Shown here piece by piece: positions 25,630 to 35,342 of a DNA stretch of 64,000 bases. This DNA comes from Terriglobus roseus (GTDB lineage: Bacteria; Acidobacteriota; Terriglobia; Terriglobales; Acidobacteriaceae), in assembly GCF_900102185.1 (NCBI RefSeq), contig NZ_LT629690.1:2728001-2792000 (forward strand), given 5' to 3'. The notes beneath the pieces were generated by a model, which did no database searches, had not been told where the DNA came from, and worked only from the letters and a program-made list of their open reading frames with translations. A program made the position numbers and the translations under genes. Positions within the stretch are counted from its first letter, which is position 1. Every line of letters begins with the position of its first letter.

Positions 25630-25636
25630 TAAAACT

Positions 25637-27400
25637 ATGAGCCGCTTCGAGCGAATCTTCAGCACTATCCGATCTGAATTGCAGTCATATCCCGGTCGCA
25701 TGTCCGGATCGCTGCAGGACACGCTGTGCATGGTGACGGCGCTTGTACTTGCCGACACACTGCGTGTTCCGGGAATTGGGCTTGCTTTAGCGCTGATTCT
25801 ATTGCTGCAACGCGAAAGTCCCGGAATAACGCTGCTTCATACGGTTCAGATGTTCGGCGGTGCAGCAACAGCGTCACTTGCGTGTTTTGTGTGGGTCCAG
25901 GTAACGGATGGGACAGAGGTCTTTCGTTTTATTGGTTTCCTGTTGCTGGTGTTTTTCGCTGGGTTCTGCATGACGGCGACACGAGTACCGCTGTTCTTCA
26001 CCATCTTTGGGTTCTACGGATTTGTCGCACTTTCTGCGTGGGATACACATCACTCAGCAAATGCGATTGTGACTGCGACACTGTACAACCTCGCTTCACT
26101 GGCGTTGGCATTAGGGACGGCGAGCGCGGTGAACTTCCTGCTTCGAACCCGGCATCCCGCGGATGCTCTTGCTGAAGAACTGAGGAAGAGGATTCGGCTG
26201 CTCGCCAACTTTCACCGCGAGCAGGCAGTAATGCCGCGAAAGGCTGGCATGTCTGCCCTGCACCACCAGTTGGTGCAATATAGCCACGCGGGCGATCTAA
26301 AGCTGAACGAACTTTATGAAGAGGTCCGCAGCAGGTTTCCCAGACGCATGCCGCCCGGTGTTCACTTCCGCATTGGTGTGCTCGCACGTGCAATGGAACA
26401 GAGTATCCTTGCGGGCTTTGACTCAGACGCCAATGCTGCCGACGCTCATCTCCGCATTGCAGAACAGTGTGACTTCATCTTGGATCAGAATCTCAAGAGA
26501 CCTGCTCCTCCGTCTGAAGACGCGCCAGAGCGCTTGCGCGGTATCTTTACAGAGCTAAACCTCTATTGCAGCGTGGCCCAGGAGGGTGTAACCATCCGTC
26601 ACGATGCTCCTGCTCCTGCGAGAAGTTTTCGATTTTTTCACTCAGACGCCTTCACTTCACCCGACGCAGCTCTCTATGCCCTGAAGCTCACTCTAAGCGC
26701 GAGCATTTGCTATGTGATCTATAACGCGGTTGCATGGCCGGGGATTCTGACGTGCGTTGTGACTGTACTTTTTACGGGACTGACGTCAACAGGCGCCATG
26801 AAACAGAAGCAGCTTTATCGCTTGTTTGGGGCGGCTATTGGTGGCGCGCTGGCGATTCTTGTGGAGTCGCTACTCTTTCCCAACATGGACTCCGTCACTT
26901 CTCTGGTGTTGGTTACTGGTTCCGTTTGTCTTCTATCTGCATGGGTATCCCGCAGTCCTCGCATCGGCTATACGGGCGTGCAGATTGCGTTTGCATTCTT
27001 CATTACCGATCTTGCAGGGTTTGGTGCGGCCAGCCAGATTGCACCGGCACGCGATCGCGTGATTGGCATTGCGTTGGGCATTCTTGTGATGTGGTTTGTG
27101 TTTGACCAAATATGGCCGGTGCGTACATCACATGCGCTGGAGGCGATACGCAATCGTGTGGTTCACAATGCGAATGCAATGACCACATCCGCGAAGGCTT
27201 CCAAGATGGCTGCCATGCGCGCGGAGGTATCTGCTGACCTTGCGACCATGCAGACGCTGTTGCAATCTGCATGGTTTGATTTTGGTAAGGGATATCGCGA
27301 AGAGCTGGTACGCAGTAGCCGGTTGGGACGTGAAACCGAAGCGGCTGCAGCACGCTTCTACAGCAACATGCAGGAAGCGGTAGAGAGCCACCCAGGTTAA
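25637..27400 (+). CDS. FUSC family inner-membrane protein (MdtO-like)
   Basis: 587 residues. Two sets of transmembrane helices (about residues 30-165 and 350-490) flank a soluble central region (about 170-345), the duplicated layout of fusaric acid resistance/aromatic acid exporters. The second half-unit has YVIYNAVAWPGILTCVVTVLFTGLTSTGAMKQKQLYRLFGAAIGGALAI, matching the FUSC_2 pattern. With the HlyD, YtcA and TolC genes it makes an MdtNOP-type pump for aromatic or phenolic compounds. Its stop overlaps the convergent PfkB gene by four bases. Confidence 0.88.
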   Translation: MSRFERIFSTIRSELQSYPGRMSGSLQDTLCMVTALVLADTLRVPGIGLALALILLLQRESPGITLLHTVQMFGGAATASLACFVWVQVTDGTEVFRFIGFLLLVFFAGFCMTATRVPLFFTIFGFYGFVALSAWDTHHSANAIVTATLYNLASLALALGTASAVNFLLRTRHPADALAEELRKRIRLLANFHREQAVMPRKAGMSALHHQLVQYSHAGDLKLNELYEEVRSRFPRRMPPGVHFRIGVLARAMEQSILAGFDSDANAADAHLRIAEQCDFILDQNLKRPAPPSEDAPERLRGIFTELNLYCSVAQEGVTIRHDAPAPARSFRFFHSDAFTSPDAALYALKLTLSASICYVIYNAVAWPGILTCVVTVLFTGLTSTGAMKQKQLYRLFGAAIGGALAILVESLLFPNMDSVTSLVLVTGSVCLLSAWVSRSPRIGYTGVQIAFAFFITDLAGFGAASQIAPARDRVIGIALGILVMWFVFDQIWPVRTSHALEAIRNRVVHNANAMTTSAKASKMAAMRAEVSADLATMQTLLQSAWFDFGKGYREELVRSSRLGRETEAAAARFYSNMQEAVESHPG

Positions 27401-28347
27401 TCCTTGACCAGGCCTCCGTGAGCTTCAAGGAAAGACTCGACCAAAACTTTGTCGCGGAAGGCTTCAGTACCGCCAGGACGCTGAGTTGATAACGCCCCAC
27501 AGATGTTGCCGCAACGAGCAGCGGCCACGGGCGACATGTCACGAAGATAGCCGAACAGAAATCCTGTATTGAAGCTGTCGCCTGCGCCAACAGTATCAAC
27601 CGGTGTGACTGGCACTGGTGCGATTTCCTGCACAACGCCAGCCGAACGAATAAGTGCTCCCCGGCTGCCACACTTCACTGCGACGAGCGGCACGATGTTT
27701 CCGAGTACGTCGATGGCTGCTTCTACTGACGTGGTTCGTGTCATACGGCAGGCTTCGTCTTCGTTGGGCATGAAGATATCAACGAGGGGAAGCACGGTAT
27801 CCAGAAGTCCTTCCCAACGGTCGTCGGGGTCGTCATTTGTATCGAGAGAGACAGTCAGCCCCGCAGACTTCATGTTGCGAAAGAGTTCCGGCACATCCGG
27901 ACGAAGCGCGGTTTGAAGATACAGCGAAGAGAGATGGAAGTGGCGCGCGCTGGCGAGGTAATCCGGATCAAGGTCAGCCAGCGACATCTTCGCCATGGTG
28001 CCCGGATAAGTAAGTGTGTGGCGCTCTTTACCGTGCGGCAACATCAGCGTCACGCCCGTGCTGCACGCATCGGTATGACGAACTCCGCCTAAGTCAACGT
28101 TTGCATCGTGCAAGCGTTGCAGAGCGATCTCGCCAAGAGCATCCGGGCCTACGAGCGTTGCCATGGTAACGGAGACACCAAGCGTGGAAAGATTGTGCGC
28201 AAGGATCGCTGACGAACTACCAAGTGTCATGGCAAAGTCGTCAGCAAGAAGTTCCCGCTCGCAGGGCATCATTTTGGGCAGACCGTAGAGCACGAGGTCG
28301 AGATTGATTTCACCTGCGATAGCTACATCAAAACGCTTTGTGCTCAT
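27397..28347 (-). CDS. PfkB family carbohydrate kinase
   Basis: 316 residues. Ribokinase-like fold: VAIAGEINLDLVLYGLPKM, GSSSAILAHNLSTLG (sugar binding), TLVGPDALG and the C-terminal PfkB signature DTVGAGDSFNTGF with the catalytic Asp (about residue 257). It phosphorylates a sugar or sugar phosphate in the cytoplasm. Its ATG shares one base with the stop of the upstream SIS isomerase gene, so they are co-translated and likely handle the same sugar. The specific sugar cannot be deduced. Confidence 0.88.
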   Translation of the reverse strand: MSTKRFDVAIAGEINLDLVLYGLPKMMPCERELLADDFAMTLGSSSAILAHNLSTLGVSVTMATLVGPDALGEIALQRLHDANVDLGGVRHTDACSTGVTLMLPHGKERHTLTYPGTMAKMSLADLDPDYLASARHFHLSSLYLQTALRPDVPELFRNMKSAGLTVSLDTNDDPDDRWEGLLDTVLPLVDIFMPNEDEACRMTRTTSVEAAIDVLGNIVPLVAVKCGSRGALIRSAGVVQEIAPVPVTPVDTVGAGDSFNTGFLFGYLRDMSPVAAARCGNICGALSTQRPGGTEAFRDKVLVESFLEAHGGLVKD

Positions 28348-29552
28348 TACGCTTGCTCCGCCGCTGCGCCATGAAGCTGAAATTTCTGTACGACGCGATT
28401 GATAACTCCGCCTTCAGAAGGCGCGTCTGGCTTCAAACCTTCGTGCAAGCAGCGATAGAACGCCAGCACCTGCCCTGCTACGACATAGAGCAACGAGTGG
28501 AACGCAACGGATGTCTGCGAAAAGACTTCGTTTTCAATCACGATGTCTTCCTTGTGAACCAAGTCTTGCGGAATTGAAGAGCCGATAAAAATTTTTGCTG
28601 CGCCCAACTCCTTCGCATTAAGTTCACGGATCAGGTCTTCTTCATATGCGCTAACCAACGGGTCTGACGAGAGGAAGCACACGATCAGAGCGTCTTTGTG
28701 AATTGCGCTCATGGGGCCGTGACGTAGCCCCAGATAAGTTTCCGCGACGGTCATGACACGGCCCGCAGTCATCTCCGTCATCTTCAATGCGGCTTCACGC
28801 GCTGCGCCGAATATGGCTGGATCTGCGAGGTAAAAGACGCGCGAGCAGGCTTGCAGGGATTGCGCATTAAAGTGGTCGAATGCTGTGGCCAGAATAGCTT
28901 CCGCCGCAGTAGCAAGTTTCTCTGCAGAGGATACATAGGCTTCCGTATCAGCATGCGATGCCATGCCGATGGCTGCCAGGACCATGTTCGTAAAGCTGCT
29001 GGTCATAACCAGGCTGCGATCGTTGGTGCGTGCATCCAACGTGAGAGCCTTTAGACGGCCATCGTGCGCGGCTGCCTTTGCAAGTTTGCCTTCTGCGTTG
29101 CAAGTGACCGCAAGCTGCCGTATCCGCATATCGTCATGCAGCATGGCCTGCAGAGCTCCAGCGCTCTCAGGGCTGTCGCCAGAACGCGCGAAATGAATCA
29201 TCAACGCAGGCCTCGACTGCGGCAACACGGAAATGCCATCCGTCAACAGCGCACCGGAACCAATAGATTGTGCAGTTACGGGGAACAATCGTTGAAAGGC
29301 TGTGCGAGCGCATTCAGCGGCATACTCCGAGCTACCCGAACCTGTAAGGATGACAGCCTGTAGTCCATCAAGAATGGCGGCGTACTGTGGCAGCGCTGCT
29401 TTTACTCGGTTCGCGGTTTCACGCCATGTGTCGGGCTGTTGCAGTATCTCTCGCAACGTATCGCGCAGTCCGTCTTTCAGTTCTGCCTGCTGAAGTAGCT
29501 CTGTGATGGCTGTTGACTGGGACCACGAAGATGCGTTGTTGCCGGAAGACAA
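28347..29552 (-). CDS. SIS domain sugar isomerase/deaminase (AgaS-like), TTG start
   Basis: 401 residues. Two SIS domains: the first has VILTGSGSSEYAAECARTAFQ and HFARSGDSPESAGAL, the second RVFYLADPAIFGAAREAALKMTEMTAG with TYLGLRHGPMSAIHKDALIV. This matches the AgaS group, which deaminates or isomerises galactosamine-6-phosphate or tagatose/glucosamine phosphates. The start is TTG, supported by GGAG eight bases before; no in-frame ATG is suitably placed. Its last base overlaps the PfkB gene start. It diverges from the amidohydrolase, leaving 164 bases for both promoters. Confidence 0.85.
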   Translation of the reverse strand: MSSGNNASSWSQSTAITELLQQAELKDGLRDTLREILQQPDTWRETANRVKAALPQYAAILDGLQAVILTGSGSSEYAAECARTAFQRLFPVTAQSIGSGALLTDGISVLPQSRPALMIHFARSGDSPESAGALQAMLHDDMRIRQLAVTCNAEGKLAKAAAHDGRLKALTLDARTNDRSLVMTSSFTNMVLAAIGMASHADTEAYVSSAEKLATAAEAILATAFDHFNAQSLQACSRVFYLADPAIFGAAREAALKMTEMTAGRVMTVAETYLGLRHGPMSAIHKDALIVCFLSSDPLVSAYEEDLIRELNAKELGAAKIFIGSSIPQDLVHKEDIVIENEVFSQTSVAFHSLLYVVAGQVLAFYRCLHEGLKPDAPSEGGVINRVVQKFQLHGAAAEQA

Positions 29553-29716
29553 TGCGATGACTCCAAGGGCGGGATGGGCTCGTTCAAACCACTGAGCCGC
29601 TCAGGAGCAAGGATAACGCAGCACGGCGTGGTCGACGTCGCGGCGTAGCGCATCTGCTGTTGTATCTGCTTTACTTACACTTGCCGCGACAGCAGGCTGG
29701 AGGACGGAGCGCATCC

Positions 29717-30766
29717 ATGACGGAGCAGGACAAGTTTGTTGCATTGGTGAGTGCTACTGCGGAGGTTTCGCTGCCGCTGGGTGAGTTTCAGCCGAAGTCG
29801 GCTCTGGTGACGCCGGACAATACGCCTTTGATGCCGCGCTTTCCTGTGATCGATTATCACAATCACCTGGACTCCATGCAGCCTGAGGATGTGCTGCGCA
29901 TCATGGATAGTTGCGGGGTGGAGCACGTCATCAACATCACAATGAAGGTTGGCGATGAAGCCATTGCCATCCTTGACCGTTACCACGCTGCATCTCCCCG
30001 CTTCTCCAGCATTGGATGGATGGATTGGTCTGATGTGCAACGCGATGATTTTGTACAGGTCACTGCGGATCGGCTGAAACGGCTTGTGGATCATGGCGTT
30101 GTCGGCATCAAGTTCTGGAAGGACATGGGGCTTACGATTCGCGGCAACAACGGCAATCTGTTGCGCATTGACGACGAACGATGGATCCCGATATTTGAAG
30201 AATGCGAAAAGCTGCAATTACCGGTTATGTTTCATACGGCTGACCCTACGGCGTTCTTTGACCCGATTGATCGCTTCAACGAACGTTATGAAGAGTTGGC
30301 GGCGCATCCAGATTGGGGCTTCAGCGATTCGCCAGTATCGAAGCGTGAGCTGTTGGAACAGCGTAATCGTGTGATTGCACGCCATCCCGGCATCACGTTT
30401 GTAGGCGCGCACTGTGCCGAAAGCAGCGAGGATCTGGCGTATCTGTGCGAACAGATGGATGCATTGCCGAACCTGATGGTGGACATCAGCGCGCGTGCTT
30501 CCGAACTGGGTCGGCAGCCCTTCCGTGCGCGTGAGTTCTTCCTAAAATACGCAGACCGCATCCTGTTTGGAAGCGACCTGCTACCGGAGACAGAGATGTA
30601 TCGGCTGTATTACCGCATGCTGGAAACAGCGGATGAGTACTTCCCATATCCCTCGCACGCTTCGCGCCAGGGACGCTGGAACATCTACGGCCTGTCATTG
30701 CCGGATGATGTTCTGCGCAAGGTGTATCGGGAAAATGCGCTGAAGCTGTTGCCAAAGCTTTCGTAG
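29717..30766 (+). CDS. Amidohydrolase family 2 protein (TIM barrel)
   Basis: 349 residues from ATG with GGAG upstream. Metal-dependent hydrolase: DYHNHLDS (HxH-type site, about residue 47), GIKFWKDMG, VMFHTADP (His), FVGAHCAES (His), and ILFGSDLLPE (Asp). Such enzymes hydrolyse amides, lactones or decarboxylate aromatic acids. Beside the AgaS-like isomerase and two kinases it could be a sugar lactonase or deacylase, but this is inference. The stop abuts the convergent PFK-like gene with no bases between. Confidence 0.82.
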   Translation: MTEQDKFVALVSATAEVSLPLGEFQPKSALVTPDNTPLMPRFPVIDYHNHLDSMQPEDVLRIMDSCGVEHVINITMKVGDEAIAILDRYHAASPRFSSIGWMDWSDVQRDDFVQVTADRLKRLVDHGVVGIKFWKDMGLTIRGNNGNLLRIDDERWIPIFEECEKLQLPVMFHTADPTAFFDPIDRFNERYEELAAHPDWGFSDSPVSKRELLEQRNRVIARHPGITFVGAHCAESSEDLAYLCEQMDALPNLMVDISARASELGRQPFRAREFFLKYADRILFGSDLLPETEMYRLYYRMLETADEYFPYPSHASRQGRWNIYGLSLPDDVLRKVYRENALKLLPKLS

Positions 30767-31957
30767 TTATTGCATAGGGTTTCCGCTGAGTGATGCAGGA
30801 TGTCGTTGCAGCGGCCCGACGATAGGACGTGCGTATTCGAGGAATGCATCGTTGACTGCGAGGCCATCGTGGCACAGCCACTCCTGAGGTATGGCACGGC
30901 GTGGTCCTGCGGCTTCTGTGAGCGGTAGCAATTCAAAGGCAGGATCACTACCGATGGATCGCAAAGAAACCATCGAACCGCTGGCGCCTGCAGCCAGTGC
31001 GCGAACACATTCGCGTCCGGTGAGTTCTGCATCAGCACGATCCTGAGCAGAGACATACGGCGAGGCAGACCGAGCAATCAGCCCTGGCTTTTCGCTGCGG
31101 CAGCGAAGGCCCAGATGCTCTGCCACCAAACCTGACAGATGCTGCGCGACTCCCCCGATCAGTGGACGCAACGGCGTCTTGCCGCCGGACGGCAAGACTT
31201 GCTCGAAGACCGGTGTGCCGTCGGCATAGCATGTTCCTTCGGACACGACGGCGACAGCCCATCCGATGCGCTTCACCGTTGAGTCGATGCGTTGCAGGAA
31301 GTCGTCCAGCACGAATGGGATTTCCGGAATGCAGACAACATGTGGCGCGTCGTCGGGATGTTGTTTTGCCAGCACGGAGGCTGCGGATAGCCATCCCACA
31401 TCACGTCCCAACGTTTCCATGATGGAAACAGGCTGAGGAAGGGACTGCAGGTCCATGGAAAGATCGAGCAATGACTGCGCTACATATCGCGCGGCACTGC
31501 CGAAACCGGGGCAACGGTCAGTTGCGCGAATGTCATTATCGATAGTCTTCGGCGCACCCATCACCTGTAGCGAGAAGCCGCGTGACGCGCAGAACTCAAG
31601 GAAGAGTTGCGCGCCGCCCATGGTGCCGTTGCCGCCGAGAAAGATCATGCGGCCAATGCCATGCGCTTGGAGCACCTGGATACAACGATCAAGATCGTTC
31701 TCAGTTGGTTTAAAGCGCGATGTCCCCAACGCCGCTCCAGGACTGAGACGAATGCCTCCCAATAGATCTGTTGTGAGCGCAGTGAGATTGATCACATCGC
31801 CAGACGATAGGCCCTTCATGCCGAAGCGCGCACCGTAAATACTGCTGAAGCCAAGTTGTTGTGCCTCGCGCACGATGCCTGCAAGGCTGGCGTTGAATAC
31901 AGCAGTAGGGCCGCCGCCCTGCACAATCATCAGACCATCGGAATGCATGGCTTCCAT
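30767..31957 (-). CDS. Phosphofructokinase family protein (PPi-PFK-like, altered motif)
   Basis: 396 residues from ATG (ATG ending at 31948 is an alternative). N-terminal LMIVQGGGPTAVFNASLAGIV, then IFLGGNGTMGGA and MGAPKTIDNDIRATDRCPGFGSA with the catalytic TIDND. The PKTIDND lysine and the QGGGPTAVFNASL segment are typical of pyrophosphate-linked PFKs, but the usual GGNDSMDT has become GGNGTMGG, a glycine where those enzymes have the Asp that blocks ATP. It therefore looks like a hybrid, perhaps using ATP or a different sugar phosphate. No other glycolytic gene is adjacent. Confidence 0.82.
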   Translation of the reverse strand: MEAMHSDGLMIVQGGGPTAVFNASLAGIVREAQQLGFSSIYGARFGMKGLSSGDVINLTALTTDLLGGIRLSPGAALGTSRFKPTENDLDRCIQVLQAHGIGRMIFLGGNGTMGGAQLFLEFCASRGFSLQVMGAPKTIDNDIRATDRCPGFGSAARYVAQSLLDLSMDLQSLPQPVSIMETLGRDVGWLSAASVLAKQHPDDAPHVVCIPEIPFVLDDFLQRIDSTVKRIGWAVAVVSEGTCYADGTPVFEQVLPSGGKTPLRPLIGGVAQHLSGLVAEHLGLRCRSEKPGLIARSASPYVSAQDRADAELTGRECVRALAAGASGSMVSLRSIGSDPAFELLPLTEAAGPRRAIPQEWLCHDGLAVNDAFLEYARPIVGPLQRHPASLSGNPMQ

Positions 31958-31996
31958 GCTACGACGCAAAATGGAGATGCGAACAGCCCACAGTTG

Positions 31997-33073
31997 TTAT
32001 TGCAGAGCTTCGTACGATTCAATCTGCTGCAACGTATAGCGCTGCATGTCTTCGCCCGCTGAGTGAGCACGGAACCAATCCAGCGTCCAATCCAACGCAT
32101 CTCCCAGATGCAGACGTGGTCGCCAACCGAGTTCTGCACGTGCACGACTGGAATCGAGTTTGAGATAACCCGCTTCATGCACGCCAGCGTCTTTGTCCAA
32201 CACCCACTTCGCTCCGTTGGACCATGTCTTTGCGAGATGATCTGCAATCCATGACACCGGGCGAGCATCATCGTCACTGGGGCCGAAGTTATAGGCTGTC
32301 GCGTAGCGCGTGGCATCCGGTTGCAGGAGATGTTCGGCAAGGCGGATGTATCCCGCCAGTGGTTCCATCACGTGTTGCCAGGGGCGAATGGCATGAGGAC
32401 GCCGGATGAGAACCGGCTCGCCTTTGAGGAAGCCTCGCACTAAGTCAGGGATCAAACGATCATCCGACCAATCGCCACCGCCGATAACATTTCCTGCGCG
32501 AGCGGTTGCGATTGCGACGTGATGCTCATTCCACTGCTCAACAGGAAAGTACGATTGGCGATATGCGGCGGACACAATCTCTGCGCACGCCTTCGAGCTT
32601 GAGTAGGGATCGTAGCCACCGAGCGGATCGGTTTCACGATAACCCCAATGCCATTCCTTGTTTTCGTAGCACTTATCTGTAGTCACAGATACGACAGCAC
32701 GCACTGATGGGGTGCGACGCACTGCATCTAACAAACGCGCTGTACCGATCACATTAGTTTCATAAGTACCAATGGGATCGACATACGAAGCACGCACCAG
32801 CGGCTGCGCGGCGAGATGAAACACCACCTCCGGCTGAAACTCCGTGACGGCTTTTTCGAGTTGTTCACCATTGCGAATGTCGCCGCGTAGGTCTTCTACA
32901 CGAGAAGGGATTTGTGCAGCTTCTAACAGGCTGGGATTCGTATAAGGATCGAGTGCATAGCCGCGCACATCGGCTCCAAGCTTGGTAAGCCAGAGCGCTA
33001 GCCATCCGCCCTTGAATCCAGTGTGGCCGGTCAAAAAGACACGGCGTCCTGTCCATTTGCTGCTTGCTGTCAC
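31997..33073 (-). CDS. rfbG: CDP-glucose 4,6-dehydratase RfbG
   Basis: 358 residues, GTG start. Extended SDR: VFLTGHTGFKGGWLALWL (NAD motif with the GHTGFKG typical of RfbG), FHLAAQPLVRASYVDPIGTYETNV, SVTTDKCYENKEW (active-site Thr/Asp/Lys region), YRETDPLGGYDPYSSSKACAE (catalytic Tyr-Lys) and RAGNVIGGGDW. It makes CDP-4-keto-6-deoxyglucose from CDP-glucose. It lies 43 bases downstream of rfbF on the same strand; rfbH diverges from rfbF. Confidence 0.95.
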   Translation of the reverse strand: MTASSKWTGRRVFLTGHTGFKGGWLALWLTKLGADVRGYALDPYTNPSLLEAAQIPSRVEDLRGDIRNGEQLEKAVTEFQPEVVFHLAAQPLVRASYVDPIGTYETNVIGTARLLDAVRRTPSVRAVVSVTTDKCYENKEWHWGYRETDPLGGYDPYSSSKACAEIVSAAYRQSYFPVEQWNEHHVAIATARAGNVIGGGDWSDDRLIPDLVRGFLKGEPVLIRRPHAIRPWQHVMEPLAGYIRLAEHLLQPDATRYATAYNFGPSDDDARPVSWIADHLAKTWSNGAKWVLDKDAGVHEAGYLKLDSSRARAELGWRPRLHLGDALDWTLDWFRAHSAGEDMQRYTLQQIESYEALQ

Positions 33074-33116
33074 AGATTCCCTTTCGCGTTGCAGTGCGCG
33101 GCTGTGTACGACTTAC

Positions 33117-33887
33117 TTACCAGGTCTTCCAGGGAGCTTTACCTGATTGCCAGAGCTCTTCCAGATGCTGCTTATCACGCAGTGTATCCATCGCCTGCCA
33201 GAAACCGTGGTGGTAATAGGCACGCACTTGATCCTGCGCAACTAGCGTTTCAATCGGCTCGCGCTCAAACATCTGCGCATCATCGGTGACGGAATCCAGA
33301 GCAGACGGTTCCAGTACGAAGAAGCCGCCGTTGATCCAACCACCTTCGCCGGAAGGCTTTTCGTGGAATGCAGTGATCTGGGTTCCGTTCAAACCCAGTG
33401 CGCCAAAACGCGCAACGGGGCGCACTGTGGTTAGTGTGGCTAACTTTCCATGGCTCTTGTGAAATGCGATGGACGCCGTGATATCCACATCCGCAACGCC
33501 GTCTCCGTAAGTCATACAGAACGGCTCGTCGGGGTTGAGGTATTTTCTAACTCGCTTCAGTCTGCCACCGGTTCCTGTCGCATCTCCCGTGTCCACGAGA
33601 GTAACGCTCCATGGCTCAGCAACGGATGCATGTACTGTCATTTTGTTCTGCGATATATCAAACGTAACGTCTGATGTGTGCAGATAGTAGTTCGCGAAGA
33701 ACTCTTTGATGACATATCCCTTGTATCCACAGCAGATGACAAAGTCATGAATGCCATGCTGTGAATAAATTTTCATAATGTGCCAAAGGATGGGACGCCC
33801 ACCGATTTCAACCATCGGTTTGGGCCGCACAGAAGTTTCTTCCGCAAGACGGGTGCCTAATCCACCCGCAAGAATCACAGCTTTCAT
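33117..33887 (-). CDS. rfbF: Glucose-1-phosphate cytidylyltransferase RfbF
   Basis: 256 residues. Nucleotidyltransferase: [42 protein letters not shown], then [31 protein letters not shown] and [10 protein letters not shown]. The YGDG and [11 protein letters not shown] patterns separate it from thymidylyl- and uridylyltransferases. It makes CDP-glucose, the entry to 3,6-dideoxyhexoses. First gene of the minus-strand rfbF-rfbG pair, diverging from rfbH with only 48 bases between starts. Confidence 0.96.
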   Translation of the reverse strand: MKAVILAGGLGTRLAEETSVRPKPMVEIGGRPILWHIMKIYSQHGIHDFVICCGYKGYVIKEFFANYYLHTSDVTFDISQNKMTVHASVAEPWSVTLVDTGDATGTGGRLKRVRKYLNPDEPFCMTYGDGVADVDITASIAFHKSHGKLATLTTVRPVARFGALGLNGTQITAFHEKPSGEGGWINGGFFVLEPSALDSVTDDAQMFEREPIETLVAQDQVRAYYHHGFWQAMDTLRDKQHLEELWQSGKAPWKTW

Positions 33888-33935
33888 TTGGCCTCGATTT
33901 ATGACGATCGTTGCGCATATTGTATCCTTGCCCTA

Positions 33936-35276
33936 ATGTCCACGGAACAATCAGCATCTCTGCGCAACCAGATTCTCGATCTTGTTCAGCAGTACCACGC
34001 TGCTGCATTTCCAGCAAAGAAGTTCGTACCCGGAACTTCTAAGGTGCCTGTGTCCGGCAAAGTAATTCGTGCCGAAGATATGGTCGCTGCTGTCGATGCA
34101 ACACTTGATGGATGGTTCACAACCGGTCGCTGGGCAAAGGACTTTGAACGCAAGCTTGCGCGATTCGTTGGCGTGCGCTCTGCGTCTTTTGTGAACTCCG
34201 GATCTTCTGCAAATCTTGTGGCGTTGAGTGCGCTGTGCTCTCCGCAACTTGGTGAACGGCAGCTGAAGCCCGGTGATGAAGTCATCACAGTAGCTGCAGG
34301 CTTCCCCACCACGGTTAACCCCATCATTCAGAATCGCCTTGTGCCTGTGTTTCTTGACGTCACAGTGCCCGGCTATGAAGTGGATACAACGCAATTGGAA
34401 GCGGCCTACAGCCCCAAGGTGAAGGCCGTGATGATTGCTCATACGCTGGGCAATGTCTTCGACCTGGATGCCGTCACCGCGTTCTGCAAGAAGTACAACT
34501 TGTGGCTCGTAGAAGATTGCTGTGATGCGCTGGGTGCAACTTGGCGCGGCCAAAAAGTCGGAACCTTTGGCGATATCGCAACAGTGAGTTTCTATCCCGC
34601 ACATCACATCACCACGGGCGAAGGCGGCGCTGTTCTTACAGACAAGCCTGCTCTGCGCGTGTTAATTGAAAGCTGGCGCGACTGGGGTCGTGATTGCTGG
34701 TGCGAACCCGGTGTGGATAACACCTGCGGCAAGCGGTTCGATTGGCAACTAGGCACACTGCCTTGCGGCTACGATCACAAGTACACGTACTCCCACATTG
34801 GCTACAACTTAAAGGGTACGGACATGCAGGCGGCCCTTGGTGTTACGCAAATTGACAAGCTGCCTGAGTTCATTGCGCGTCGTAAAGAAAACTTCGCCTA
34901 TCTGAAGGCAGCGTTACAGCCTGTTGCAGACAAGCTCATTCTTCCGGAGGCGTCTGAACATGCTGATCCAAGCTGGTTCGGATTCCCGATTGGTGTTCGA
35001 GAAAACGCAGGCTTCACGCGCGATCAATTGACACGCTATCTGGATTCCAAGGGAGTTCACACGCGTCTGATCTTTGCAGGCAATCTATTGCGGCAGCCTG
35101 CTTACGCGAACATTGAGCATCGCGTAATTGGCGATCTCAAGAACACCGACTTTGTGATGAACCAGACCTTCTGGATTGGAGTATTCCCGGGCCTATCCAC
35201 TGCCATGCTTGACTATGTGGTGCAGAACATCCTGGACTACGTAACGCAAGAACAACCTGCTTTAAACGTACTTTAA
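33936..35276 (+). CDS. rfbH: CDP-6-deoxy-4-hexulose-3-dehydrase, E1 (RfbH)
   Basis: 446 residues from ATG. DegT/AHBA fold but the PLP lysine is replaced by His: [16 protein letters not shown] (about residue 222), the hallmark of E1, which uses PMP and a [2Fe-2S] cluster. Cluster cysteines are visible in [17 protein letters not shown] (about 253-263). It removes the C3 hydroxyl from CDP-4-keto-6-deoxyglucose. E1 needs electrons from a flavin/iron-sulfur reductase (E3); no such gene is next to it. Diverges from rfbF; followed by a perfect terminator. Confidence 0.95.
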   Translation: MSTEQSASLRNQILDLVQQYHAAAFPAKKFVPGTSKVPVSGKVIRAEDMVAAVDATLDGWFTTGRWAKDFERKLARFVGVRSASFVNSGSSANLVALSALCSPQLGERQLKPGDEVITVAAGFPTTVNPIIQNRLVPVFLDVTVPGYEVDTTQLEAAYSPKVKAVMIAHTLGNVFDLDAVTAFCKKYNLWLVEDCCDALGATWRGQKVGTFGDIATVSFYPAHHITTGEGGAVLTDKPALRVLIESWRDWGRDCWCEPGVDNTCGKRFDWQLGTLPCGYDHKYTYSHIGYNLKGTDMQAALGVTQIDKLPEFIARRKENFAYLKAALQPVADKLILPEASEHADPSWFGFPIGVRENAGFTRDQLTRYLDSKGVHTRLIFAGNLLRQPAYANIEHRVIGDLKNTDFVMNQTFWIGVFPGLSTAMLDYVVQNILDYVTQEQPALNVL

Positions 35277-35282
35277 GAGCGG

Positions 35283-35323
35283 AACAATAAGGGCATGGCT
35301 TAAGCCATGCCCTTATTGTTTAC
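35283..35323 (+). terminator. Terminator after rfbH
   Basis: A perfect 17-bp stem (35283-35299 with 35304-35320) around a TTAA loop, ending in TTATTGTTTACTT. It may also serve the convergent glycosyltransferase gene, since the arm starts with AACAATAA. Confidence 0.88.
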
Positions 35324-35342
35324 TTACTCAGATTGCGGTAAC

